Positions 9,987-18,273 of a stretch of DNA of 64,000 bases are shown one piece after another (within the stretch, counting starts at the first letter, position 1; the number at the start of each line of letters is the position of its first letter). Below the pieces are notes generated by a model, which saw nothing but the letters and a program-made list of their open reading frames with translations, ran no database searches and was not told where the DNA came from. The translations under genes and the position numbers were made by a program. Location of the stretch: positions 970,501 through 1,034,500 of the forward strand of contig NZ_CP038439.1 in NCBI RefSeq assembly GCF_004683865.2. The letters are read 5' to 3'. The DNA comes from Paracoccus liaowanqingii (GTDB lineage Bacteria > Pseudomonadota > Alphaproteobacteria > Rhodobacterales > Rhodobacteraceae).

Positions 9987-10802
9987 TCAGGGCGTCTGGC
10001 CGCCCATCGCCTCGGTCAGGCTGGCGGCGGCGGCGGCCACCACCGCGCCCAGGGTCTTCACGTGCTCGGCCGCGATCCGGTGCGCGGGGCCGCTGACCGA
10101 GACCCCGGCCACCGCCTCGCCCGACAGGTCGAAGACCGGGGCCGCGATGCAGCGCATGCCGCGCGTGCGCTCCTCGTCGTCGAAGGAGAATCCGCGATGG
10201 CGGATGCGCGCCAGATCCGCCTGCAGCGCCTGGCGGTCGGTCAGGGTGTTGTCGGTGAAGCGCGCCAGCGGCGCCGCGCCCTGCAGCGGACCCGTGGCGC
10301 CGCCCGCCGCTCCGAAAGCCAAGAGCGCCTTGCCGATCCCCGAGGCATGCAGCGGCGAGCGGGTGCCCGGCGGAAAGAAGGCGCGGATCGTCTCGGTCGT
10401 CTCGACCTGGCTCAAAAACAGCACGGCGTCGCCTTGCAGGATGCCGAGGTTTGCCGTCTCTCCGGTATGTTCCATCAGTGCGCGCAGGATCGGGCGGGCG
10501 CGCTCCACGATCCCCGAGCGGCGCATGAAGGCCGACCCCAACCGGAAGGCCTGCGGGCCGATATTCCAGGCCTGGGTCGCGGGATCGCTTTCCACCATGC
10601 CGCGCGTGGCCAGCGTGTGCAGGACGCGGTGCACGGTCGAGGGGGGCTGGGCCGCATGTTCGGCCACCTCGGAGAGCGTCAGGCCGGGACGGGCGGCCAG
10701 CAGGTCCAGCAGGTCCAGCGCGCGGTCCAGCGCCTGCACGGTGCCGGGCAGGGGAACCTGCGCCTTGGGCGGGCGGCCCCGGCGGCGGATCGGATCGGCC
10801 AT
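9987..10802 (-). CDS. IclR-family transcriptional regulator
   Basis: A 271-residue regulator. A basic N-terminal leader (RRRGRPPKAQVP) is followed by a winged helix-turn-helix (about residues 20-85, LTLSEVAEHAAQPPSTVHRVLHTLATRGMVE) and the IclR effector domain (about 95-265), with HASGIGKALLAF and MRCIAAPVFDLSGEAVAGVSVSGP. IclR proteins such as AllR sense glyoxylate or allantoin-type metabolites, so a role in controlling uraH-puuD or the allantoin genes is likely, by inference from position. The start at 10802 has GGAGG four bases upstream. Divergent from uraH across a 340-base gap; its stop is 4 bases from the permease stop. Confidence 0.9.
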   Translation of the reverse strand: MADPIRRRGRPPKAQVPLPGTVQALDRALDLLDLLAARPGLTLSEVAEHAAQPPSTVHRVLHTLATRGMVESDPATQAWNIGPQAFRLGSAFMRRSGIVERARPILRALMEHTGETANLGILQGDAVLFLSQVETTETIRAFFPPGTRSPLHASGIGKALLAFGAAGGATGPLQGAAPLARFTDNTLTDRQALQADLARIRHRGFSFDDEERTRGMRCIAAPVFDLSGEAVAGVSVSGPAHRIAAEHVKTLGAVVAAAAASLTEAMGGQTP

Positions 10803-11142
10803 TCTGCCTCCGTTGACGATGCTGCCTTGTGGTGACGGCGAACATCGCCCCGCACAAGGGGGAAAATCCCGCGAGACGGGCGGTTTTTCGGGGGCGGCGG
10901 GTGCGACCGCTGCCCAATCCGGCGGCAGTGCGGGCGGCACGCGCAGGGCCCGGCGGGAAAAGCGTTTCCGATCGGCGCGCGCGGGTCTTAGCTGGGGATC
11001 GTCGGGGTCGGGGCAGTGGCGGACGCACAGGCGGGTTGCGGGCGATTGTCCACGATCCCTATAGACTGCCTTGCGATGCCCGTGGCTCGATTGCCGACCG
11101 GAAGCGGGTATCACGGGGAAAACGCAGCAAGGGAGAGCCGCG
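10803..11142. promoter_or_regulatory. Divergent control region between iclR and uraH-puuD
   Basis: 340 bases with no supported gene. One short frame on each strand shows no family features. A candidate promoter for uraH lies at 11036-11065: TTGCGG, 18 bases, TATAGA. The only AG-rich Shine-Dalgarno sites are those of the two flanking genes. An IclR operator is expected here, but I could not pick out a convincing palindrome by eye. Confidence 0.4.
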
Positions 11143-11496
11143 ATGGCGGGCTATCTGACGACCCATGTTCTGGACACCGCCCGGGGCGCGCCCGCCGCGG
11201 GGATGGAGGTGGTGCTGAGCCGCCTCGATGGCGGCACGCGCCACGTACTGGCCCGGATGCGCACCAATGCCGACGGGCGCACCGATGCGCGCATCCTGCC
11301 CGAGGAGGCCTTCGTCACCGGTACCTACGAGCTGGAATTCCACGCCGGCGCCTGGATGGATGCGACGGGGGTGCTTGCCGAAAGCCCGCGCTTTCTGGAC
11401 GTGATCCCGATCCGCTTCGGCATGTCGCGTGACGATCACTACCACGTGCCGCTGCTGGTCTCTCCCTTCGGCTATTCGACCTATCGGGGCAGCTGA
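11143..11496 (+). CDS. uraH: 5-hydroxyisourate hydrolase (transthyretin-like)
   Basis: Hydrolyses 5-hydroxyisourate to OHCU, the step after urate oxidation. The 117-residue protein shows all signature elements of HIU hydrolases: LTTHVLD with His8, RTNADGR with Arg46, DDHYHVPLL with His99/His101, and the C-terminal YRGS tetrapeptide that separates the enzyme from transthyretin. ATG 11143 has AGGGAG with an 8-base spacer; the longer frame upstream is not conserved. It is followed after one base by puuD, so product and substrate enzymes are co-expressed. Confidence 0.95.
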   Translation: MAGYLTTHVLDTARGAPAAGMEVVLSRLDGGTRHVLARMRTNADGRTDARILPEEAFVTGTYELEFHAGAWMDATGVLAESPRFLDVIPIRFGMSRDDHYHVPLLVSPFGYSTYRGS

Positions 11497-11497
11497 G

Positions 11498-12751
11498 ATG
11501 ATCCCGGAAACCGTCATCCTGTGGGAGTGGCTGGCCTTCGCCGTCCGCTGGACCCATGTCATCACCGCCATCGCCTGGATCGGGTCGTCCTTCTACTTCA
11601 TCGCGCTGGATCTGGGCCTGCAGAAGGCGCCCGGCATGCCCAAGGGCGCGCATGGCGAGGAATGGCAGGTCCATGGCGGCGGCTTCTACCATGTCCAGAA
11701 ATACCTGGTCGCGCCCGAGCGGATGCCCGAGCATCTGACCTGGTTCAAATGGGAAAGCTATGCCACCTGGCTGTCGGGCGCGGCGCTGTTGATGGTCACC
11801 TACTGGGCGGGCGCGAACCTGTACCTGATCGAGCCCGCCAAGGCCGATCTGGCCATCTGGCAGGGCATCGCGATCTCGGCCGGGTCGCTGGCCCTGGGCT
11901 GGCTGATCTATGACGGGCTGTGCAAGTCGCCCTTGGGCAACCGGCCCACGGTGCTGATGGGGCTGCTGTTCGTGGCGCTGGTGGCGATGGGCTGGGCCTA
12001 TGACCAGATCTTCACGGGCCGGGCGGCGCTGCTGCATCTGGGCGCCTTCACCGCGACGATCATGACCGCGAACGTGTTCCTGATCATCATGCCCAACCAG
12101 CGCATCGTGGTGGCCGACCTCAAGGCGGGCCGCGCGCCCGATCCGAAATACGGCAAGATCGCCAAGCTGCGGTCCACCCACAACAACTACCTGACGCTGC
12201 CCGTGATCTTCCTGATGCTGTCGAACCACTACCCCCTGGCCTTCGCCAGCCAGTACAACTGGCTGATCGCGGCGCTGATCTTCCTGATGGGGGTGACGAT
12301 CCGGCATTTCTTCAACACCATGCATGCCCGCAGGGGCTATCGCTGGTGGACCTGGGCGGTGACGGTGATGCTGTTCATCGGGGTCATGTGGCTGTCGGCC
12401 CTGGGCGTGAACCAGGACAGCTATGACGAAGCGATGGCCCGCCCGCTGACGCCGGTCGAGGCGCGCTTCGCCGAGGGTCCGGGCTTTGACGAGGCCGCCA
12501 ATGCCGTGATCGGCCGCTGCTCGATGTGCCATGCCCGCGAGCCGGTCTGGGAGGGGATCCATCACGCCCCCAAGGGGGTGCTGCTGGAAACGCCCGCTGA
12601 CATCGCCCGCGCCGCGCGCGACATCTATGTCCAGGCCGGGCTGACCGACGCGATGCCCCCCGCCAACATCACCGGAATGGAGGATGCCGAGCGCGACCTG
12701 ATCCTGCGCTGGTTCCGGCAGGTCGGCGCATCCGCGGTCGCGGGGCTCTAG
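11498..12751 (+). CDS. puuD: Membrane urate hydroxylase with C-terminal cytochrome c domain
   Basis: Oxidises urate to 5-hydroxyisourate without the soluble uricase cofactor-free mechanism, passing electrons through a cytochrome c domain. The 417-residue protein has about eight transmembrane helices (residues 10-305), containing WTHVITAIAWIGSSFYFIALD and the THNNYLTLPVIFLM segment. The periplasmic C-terminal domain carries the haem c motif CSMCH (Cys341, Cys344, His345) and a MPPAN methionine likely to be the distal ligand. This is the PuuD architecture known from Agrobacterium. It starts one base after the uraH stop. No soluble uricase is present in the window. Confidence 0.93.
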   Translation: MIPETVILWEWLAFAVRWTHVITAIAWIGSSFYFIALDLGLQKAPGMPKGAHGEEWQVHGGGFYHVQKYLVAPERMPEHLTWFKWESYATWLSGAALLMVTYWAGANLYLIEPAKADLAIWQGIAISAGSLALGWLIYDGLCKSPLGNRPTVLMGLLFVALVAMGWAYDQIFTGRAALLHLGAFTATIMTANVFLIIMPNQRIVVADLKAGRAPDPKYGKIAKLRSTHNNYLTLPVIFLMLSNHYPLAFASQYNWLIAALIFLMGVTIRHFFNTMHARRGYRWWTWAVTVMLFIGVMWLSALGVNQDSYDEAMARPLTPVEARFAEGPGFDEAANAVIGRCSMCHAREPVWEGIHHAPKGVLLETPADIARAARDIYVQAGLTDAMPPANITGMEDAERDLILRWFRQVGASAVAGL

Positions 12752-12782
12752 GCGCCGGTCGGGGCAGGGGTCGGACCGGCGG

Positions 12783-13676
12783 TCAGAACAGCGGGCGCAG
12801 CTCGCGCACCGCGTGATCGGCGAACAGCCGCACCTTGGGGTCCTGCAGCCGCCGATGCGGCGTCAGGCAGCCGAACTGGGCGGGCAGGGGGCGGTGACGG
12901 GCCAGCACCTCGACCAGCCGCCCCGCCGCCAGATCGCCCGCGACTTCGTACATGGGCCGGTTCGCGATCCCGTGGCCGTCCAGCGCCCACCCCGTCAGCA
13001 CGTCGCCGTCATCGGTGTCGAAGCGCCCCTGCACCATCATCTTGCGCGGCCCCTCGGGCGTCTGCAGCGTCCAGAAATATTCCGGGCTGCGCGGATAGCG
13101 CAGCAGCAGGCAGTTGTGCCCGGCCAGATCGTCGGGCCCCTCGGGCACCCCCTCGCGCGCCAGATAGGCGGGGGCCGCGACCAGCACGCGCGGGCAGTCC
13201 GCGATCTTGCGCCATTTCAGCGCCGAATCCGCGGGCTCGCCCAGGAAGAAGGCCAGGTCGATGGCATCCTCGACGATGTTGACGTTGCGGTCCGACAGGC
13301 GCAGCCGGATCTCGACCCCGGGATTGGCCGCGCAGAAGGGCGGGACCAGCGGCGCGATCAGCCGTCGCCCCAGCCCCAGGGGCGCGGTCAGCCGGATCAC
13401 CCCCTGCGGCTTGCCCGAGAAGCTGCCGATCAGCGCCTCGGCCTCGTCCAGCGTCTCGATCACCCGGCGGGCATGGTCATAGAAGGCGCGCCCGATCTCG
13501 GTCGGGGTCAGCTTGCGGGTGGTGCGGTTCAGCAGCCGCAGCCCGAAGCGATTTTCAAGATCCTTGATACGATTCGAGGCAACTGCCGGGGAAAGGCGCA
13601 GATCCCTGCCTCCGGCGGTGATCGAGCCCAGCTCGACCACCCTCACGAAGACGCGCAGGCTTTCCAGATAGGACAT
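12783..13676 (-). CDS. LysR-family transcriptional regulator
   Basis: A 297-residue regulator. The N-terminal winged helix-turn-helix (residues 1-65) contains LSPAVASNRIKDLENRFGLRLLNRTTRKLTPTE in the usual LysR pattern. The effector-binding half begins near residue 90 (VIRLTAPLGLGRRLIAPLVPPF), as in the CrgA/DsdC-type subgroup. It is transcribed away from xdhA with a 106-base gap, so it is the likely regulator of the xanthine dehydrogenase operon. The ligand is unknown; a purine is a reasonable guess. Confidence 0.9.
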   Translation of the reverse strand: MSYLESLRVFVRVVELGSITAGGRDLRLSPAVASNRIKDLENRFGLRLLNRTTRKLTPTEIGRAFYDHARRVIETLDEAEALIGSFSGKPQGVIRLTAPLGLGRRLIAPLVPPFCAANPGVEIRLRLSDRNVNIVEDAIDLAFFLGEPADSALKWRKIADCPRVLVAAPAYLAREGVPEGPDDLAGHNCLLLRYPRSPEYFWTLQTPEGPRKMMVQGRFDTDDGDVLTGWALDGHGIANRPMYEVAGDLAAGRLVEVLARHRPLPAQFGCLTPHRRLQDPKVRLFADHAVRELRPLF

Positions 13677-13697
13677 GAGGGTGGCCCGCTTTCAATG

Positions 13698-13712
13698 AGA
13701 CGTGTAAAGTCT
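13698..13712. promoter_or_regulatory. Candidate LysR operator between the regulator and xdhA
   Basis: AGAC, 7 bases, GTCT: a 15-base interrupted dyad of the size typical for LysR-family recognition, placed in the 106-base divergent gap. It is short and could occur by chance. Confidence 0.3.
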
Positions 13713-13782
13713 TCTATGCCGCGCCCGATTTCGCAACCATCCATTTCCGCCTAGCATCGGGACCAAGCGAGGAAGGATCACC

Positions 13783-15231
13783 ATGACCCAGCTGCGGTTT
13801 CTGCTCAACGACCAACAGGTCGCCCTGACCGAGGTGGGCGCGTCGGACACGCTGCTGGACCATCTGCGCCTGGCCCGCCGCCTGACCGGCACCAAGGAGG
13901 GCTGCGCCGAGGGCGATTGCGGCGCCTGCACCGTGCTGCTGGGCCGCCTGACCGAGGGCGGGCTGGTCTACGAGCCGGTGAATGCCTGCATCCGGCTGCT
14001 GGCCTCCTGCCACGCCACCCATGTCGTGACGATCGAGCATCTGCGCGGCCCCGACGGCGGGCTGCATCCCGTGCAGGCCGCGATGGTCGAGCATCATGGC
14101 AGCCAGTGCGGCTTCTGCACGCCGGGCATCGTCATGGCGCTCTATGGTCTGTGGATGACCGACCCGCAGGCGGACGAGGCCGCCATCGAGGTGGCGCTGC
14201 AGGGCAACATCTGCCGCTGCACCGGCTATCAGCCGATCATCACCGCGGCCTTGGCCGCAGGCGCCGCCGGGGGCCAGGCGCAGGACGCGCTGGCCCGCGA
14301 ACGCGCCTCGGTCACCGCCCGGCTGGCCGGCATGGCGGGCGGGCGGATCACACTGGCGCGCGGCGCCGACCGCGCCATCATCCCCGCTGACGCCGACGAT
14401 CTGGCGCAGGTCCTGCTGGACCAGCCGCAGGCCACGCTGGTCGCGGGCGGCACCGATGTCGGGCTGTGGGTGACCAAGTTCCTGCGCGACATCAGCCCCG
14501 CCGTCTTCATCGGCCACCTGATGAAGGACATCCGCGTCGAGGACGGCGACCTGCATCTTGGCGCGGGCGTCACCTATTCCGAGGCCGCCCCCCTGATCGC
14601 CTGCCACATCCCCGAAGCCCATGATTACTGGCTGCGGATCGGCGGCTGGCAGGTGCGCAACATGGGCACGATCGGCGCCAACATCGCCAACGGCTCGCCC
14701 ATCGGGGACACGCCGCCGCTGCTGATCGCGCTCGGTGCGCGGATCGTGCTGCGGCGCGGGGACGCGCGGCGCGAGCTGCCGCTGGAGGATTTCTTCCTGG
14801 ACTACGGCAAGCAGGACCGCGCGCCCGGCGAGTTCGTGGAACGGATCGTCATCCCGACCCGGGCAGGCGCGCGCATCGCCGCCTACAAGATCACCAAGCG
14901 CCATGACAGCGACATCACGGCGGTGGCGGCGGGCCTGTGCCTCGAGGTGCAAGGCGGGGTGATCACGGACGCCCGGCTGGCCTTCGGCGGCATGGCCGCC
15001 ACCCCCAAGCGCGCCCGGGCCGCCGAGGCCGCGCTGCAGGGCCAGCCCTTTGCGGAAAGCAGCTTCGACGCCGCCGCCCGCGCGCTGGCGCAGGATTTCA
15101 CGCCGCTGTCCGACATGCGGGCCAGCGCCGATTACCGTGCCCTGGTGGCGCGCAACCTGCTTCGCCGCTTCTGGCTGGAGCAATCCGATCCCGGCCTGCC
15201 CGTGCGGCTGCGCCAACCCGTAGGAGCCTGA
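13783..15231 (+). CDS. xdhA: Xanthine dehydrogenase small subunit (2Fe-2S, FAD)
   Basis: Iron-sulfur/flavin subunit of molybdenum xanthine dehydrogenase, moving electrons from the Mo site to NAD. 482 residues. The N-terminal plant-type 2Fe-2S domain has Cys41, Cys46, Cys49 and Cys69 (GCAEGDCGACT). The second 2Fe-2S domain has CGFC (109-112) and CRC (144-146, followed by TGYQP). From about residue 190 comes the FAD domain, with VAGGTDVGLW and TIGANIANGSPIGDTPP. GAAGG lies just before ATG 13783. First gene of xdhABC-guaD; stop and next start are 4 bases apart. Confidence 0.96.
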   Translation: MTQLRFLLNDQQVALTEVGASDTLLDHLRLARRLTGTKEGCAEGDCGACTVLLGRLTEGGLVYEPVNACIRLLASCHATHVVTIEHLRGPDGGLHPVQAAMVEHHGSQCGFCTPGIVMALYGLWMTDPQADEAAIEVALQGNICRCTGYQPIITAALAAGAAGGQAQDALARERASVTARLAGMAGGRITLARGADRAIIPADADDLAQVLLDQPQATLVAGGTDVGLWVTKFLRDISPAVFIGHLMKDIRVEDGDLHLGAGVTYSEAAPLIACHIPEAHDYWLRIGGWQVRNMGTIGANIANGSPIGDTPPLLIALGARIVLRRGDARRELPLEDFFLDYGKQDRAPGEFVERIVIPTRAGARIAAYKITKRHDSDITAVAAGLCLEVQGGVITDARLAFGGMAATPKRARAAEAALQGQPFAESSFDAAARALAQDFTPLSDMRASADYRALVARNLLRRFWLEQSDPGLPVRLRQPVGA

Positions 15232-15235
15232 GGCC

Positions 15236-17545
15236 ATGAAGGACGACAGGACCGCCATCCGGGGACTGGCCCATCAGGATCAGGCCCATGACAGCGCCAT
15301 CAAGCATGTGACCGGCCGCGCCGACTATACCGACGACCTGACCGAGCCGACGGGCACCATCCATGCCTATCTGGGCCTGTCGAGCTGCGCGCATGGGCGG
15401 ATCACGGGCAGCGATTTCTCGGACGTGCTGGCGCAGCCCGGGGTGCTGGGCGTGCTGACCGCCGCCGATCTGCCCGGCGTCAACGACGTCTCGCCCAACG
15501 GCAAGAACGACGACCCGATCTTTGCCGAAGGCGTGGTGCAGTTCTGGGGCCAGCCGGTCTTTGCCGTAGTGGCCGAGACGCGCGACCAGGCCCGCCGTGC
15601 CGCCCACAGGGCGCGCATCACCTATGACCCGCTGCCCCATGCGCTGGACCCGATCGCGGCGCGCGATGCGGGCATGGGCTATGTCACCGACCCCCTGACC
15701 CTGCGCCGCGGCGACGCGCCCGCAGCCCTGGCCCGCGCCCCGCATCGGATCGAGGGCCGCTTCGCCATCGGCGGGCAGGATCACTTCTATCTGGAGGGCC
15801 AGATCGCGCTGGCCATCCCGGGCGAGGATGACGATGTCGCGCTGCATGTCTCGACCCAGCACCCGTCCGAGGTGCAGCACATGGTGGCCCATGTCCTGAA
15901 CGTGTCCAGCCATTCGGTCGTGGTGAACGTGCGCCGCATGGGCGGGGGGTTCGGCGGCAAGGAAACGCAGATGAACCTGTTCGCCTGCGTGGCGGCGGTG
16001 GCGGCCAAGCGCTGGAACCGCGCCGTCAAGATCCGCCCCGACCGCGACGACGACATGATCGCCACCGGCAAGCGCCACGATTTCGTGGTCGATTACGCGG
16101 TGGGCTTCGACGATCAGGGCCGCATCCAGGCGGTGGAGGGCGACTGGTACGCCCGCTGCGGCTTTTCCGCCGACCTGTCGGGCCCGGTCACCGACCGCGC
16201 GCTGTTTCATGCCGACAACGCCTATTTCTATCCCGACGTCCGCATCAGCAGCCACCCGCTGAAGACCAACACCGTCAGCAACACCGCCTTCCGCGGCTTC
16301 GGCGGCCCGCAGGGCGTGATCGTGGCCGAGCGCATGATCGAGGAGATCGCCTACGCCCTGGGTCTGGACCCGCTGGAGGTGCGCAAGCGCAACCTCTATC
16401 AGAACGGCCAGCTGACCCCCTATCATCAGGAGGTCACCGACCAGATCCTGCCCCGCATCTTCGACGAGCTTGAGGCCAGCAGCGACTATCACGCCCGCCG
16501 GCAGGCCGTGCTGGACTGGAACGCGAAAGGCGGCGTGATCCGCAAGGGCATCTCGCTGGTGCCGGTCAAGTTCGGGATCAGCTTCACCGCGACCTGGTTC
16601 AACCAGGCGGGCGCGCTGATCCACATCTATAGCGACGGCTCGATCCACCTGAACCATGGCGGGACCGAGATGGGGCAGGGGCTGAACACCAAGGTGGCCC
16701 AGGTGGTGGCAGAGGCGTTCCAATGCGACATCGCCCGCATCAAGATCACCAAGACCACGACCGAGAAGGTCCCCAACACCTCGGCCACCGCGGCCTCCTC
16801 GGGCACCGACCTCAATGGCATGGCGGCGCTGGACGCGGCGGACCAGATCAAGGCGCGGCTGGTGGGGTTCGTGGCCGAACGGTGGCAGGTCGCGCCCGGG
16901 GACGTGGCCTTCCTGCCCGGCCAGATCCGGGCGGGCGACCACCTGATCCCCTTCACCGAGGTCATCCGGGCCGCCTACATGGCACGCATCCACCTGTCGG
17001 CGGCGGGCTTCTACAAGACGCCCAAGATCCACTGGGACCGCGCGACCGGCAAGGGGCGGCCCTTCTACTACTACGCCTACGGCGCGGCGGTGTCCGAGGT
17101 CTCGGTCGACACGCTGACCGGCGAATACGTGATCGACCGGACGGATGTGCTCCATGACGTGGGCCGGTCGCTGAACCCGGCGCTGGACAGGGGGCAGGTC
17201 GAGGGCGCCTTCGTGCAGGGCGCGGGCTGGCTGACCATCGAGGAGCTGTGGTGGTCCGAGCAGGGGCAGCTCAAGACCCATGCCCCCTCGACCTACAAGG
17301 TGCCTCTGGCCAGCGACCGCCCGCGCATCTTCAACGTGGCGCTGGCCGACTGGTCCGAGGCCTCAGAGCGCACGATCAAGCGCTCCAAGGCCGTCGGAGA
17401 GCCGCCTTTCATGCTGGGCATCAGCGTCTTCGAGGCGATCAACATGGCCGTGGCCTCGGTCGCGGGCTACCGCGAACCCGCGCGGCTGGACGCGCCCGCC
17501 ACGCCCGAGCGGGTGCTGATGGCGGTCGAGCGGCTGCGCGGATGA
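15236..17545 (+). CDS. xdhB: Xanthine dehydrogenase large subunit (molybdopterin)
   Basis: Catalytic molybdopterin subunit, converting hypoxanthine and xanthine to urate. 769 residues with the expected order: an AIKHVTGRADYTDD opening, GGQDHFYLEGQ with the conserved glutamine/glutamate loop, RMGGGFGGKE, the FRGFGGPQG motif with the substrate-orienting arginine, GGTEMGQGLNTK, and the catalytic glutamate in KAVGEPPFMLG near the C-terminus. Its TGA overlaps the ATG of xdhC by 4 bases. Length and motifs match the bacterial XdhB family throughout. Confidence 0.96.
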   Translation: MKDDRTAIRGLAHQDQAHDSAIKHVTGRADYTDDLTEPTGTIHAYLGLSSCAHGRITGSDFSDVLAQPGVLGVLTAADLPGVNDVSPNGKNDDPIFAEGVVQFWGQPVFAVVAETRDQARRAAHRARITYDPLPHALDPIAARDAGMGYVTDPLTLRRGDAPAALARAPHRIEGRFAIGGQDHFYLEGQIALAIPGEDDDVALHVSTQHPSEVQHMVAHVLNVSSHSVVVNVRRMGGGFGGKETQMNLFACVAAVAAKRWNRAVKIRPDRDDDMIATGKRHDFVVDYAVGFDDQGRIQAVEGDWYARCGFSADLSGPVTDRALFHADNAYFYPDVRISSHPLKTNTVSNTAFRGFGGPQGVIVAERMIEEIAYALGLDPLEVRKRNLYQNGQLTPYHQEVTDQILPRIFDELEASSDYHARRQAVLDWNAKGGVIRKGISLVPVKFGISFTATWFNQAGALIHIYSDGSIHLNHGGTEMGQGLNTKVAQVVAEAFQCDIARIKITKTTTEKVPNTSATAASSGTDLNGMAALDAADQIKARLVGFVAERWQVAPGDVAFLPGQIRAGDHLIPFTEVIRAAYMARIHLSAAGFYKTPKIHWDRATGKGRPFYYYAYGAAVSEVSVDTLTGEYVIDRTDVLHDVGRSLNPALDRGQVEGAFVQGAGWLTIEELWWSEQGQLKTHAPSTYKVPLASDRPRIFNVALADWSEASERTIKRSKAVGEPPFMLGISVFEAINMAVASVAGYREPARLDAPATPERVLMAVERLRG

Positions 17546-18273
17546 TCCGCGTCCGCGTGACCTCGGCGCGCGGCTCGACCCCGCGCGAGGCGGGGGCCGA
17601 GATGATCGTGGGCCCGGACACGATCCAGGGCACGATCGGCGGCGGGCAGCTGGAATACATGGCCATCGACCGCGCCCGCCAGATGCTGGCGCGCGGCGAG
17701 GCGACGGCCCGCATGGACATCCCCCTCGGCCCCGAGATCGGGCAATGCTGCGGCGGCCGCGTGATCCTGTCGCTGGACCGAGAGGCGCCCACGCCCCCCG
17801 CCCATCCCGACGCGCTGATCTTCGGGGCGGGCCATGTCGGCCGGGCCCTGTCGCGCGCGCTGCAGCCGCTGCCCGTCAACGCCCTGCTGATCGACAGCCG
17901 CCCCGAGGAGCTGGCGCGGGCCTCGGGGCCCACCCGGCTGACCCCTCTGCCCGAGGCGCTGATCCGCGACGCCCGCCCCGGCACCTTCGTGGTGATCCTG
18001 ACCCATGATCACGCGCTGGACTTCCTTCTGGCCGCCGAGGCGCTGGCCCGGCGCGACTTGGCCTATGTCGGCATGATCGGCAGCGCCACGAAGCGCGCGC
18101 AATTCGCCCGCTTCGCCATTGCGCGCGGCCTCGACCCCGCGCCCCTCACCTGTCCCATCGGCGCGGGTTTCAGTCGCGACAAGCGCCCCGAGATCATCGC
18201 CGCCTTCACCGCCGCCGAGCTGATGGCGTGCCTCACCCTCTCTTCTTCACGAAAATATCCATGCAACAGCTGA
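17542..18273 (+). CDS. xdhC: Xanthine dehydrogenase accessory protein XdhC
   Basis: Binds molybdenum cofactor, has it sulfurated and delivers it to XdhB. 243 residues. The N-terminal XdhC/CoxI domain starts immediately at MIRVRVTSARGSTPREAGA and includes GTIGGGQLEY and LGPEIGQCCGGRV. The C-terminal Rossmann-like domain has LIFGAGHVGRAL and YVGMIGSATKRAQF. The final 13 or so residues (from Cys229) run through DNA resembling the intergenic repeat and overlap the guaD start by 13 bases, so the native C-terminus may once have been different. ATGA overlap with xdhB. Confidence 0.92.
   Translation: MIRVRVTSARGSTPREAGAEMIVGPDTIQGTIGGGQLEYMAIDRARQMLARGEATARMDIPLGPEIGQCCGGRVILSLDREAPTPPAHPDALIFGAGHVGRALSRALQPLPVNALLIDSRPEELARASGPTRLTPLPEALIRDARPGTFVVILTHDHALDFLLAAEALARRDLAYVGMIGSATKRAQFARFAIARGLDPAPLTCPIGAGFSRDKRPEIIAAFTAAELMACLTLSSSRKYPCNS
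18237..18260 (-). repeat. Possible degenerate copy of the intergenic repeat
   Basis: TCTTCTTCACGAAAATATCC at 18241-18260 resembles the reverse core of the repeat (TTTCATCTTGGC..AAATATCCC) but lacks the GC-rich dyad. It codes for the XdhC tail and ends directly at the guaD ATG. Tentative. Confidence 0.3.

Noticed and set aside
17542..17600. Truncated XdhC N-terminus
   Set aside because: The frame opens right at the conserved GSTPREAG block, but the ATGA overlap with xdhB and intact downstream motifs argue that this is the natural start.
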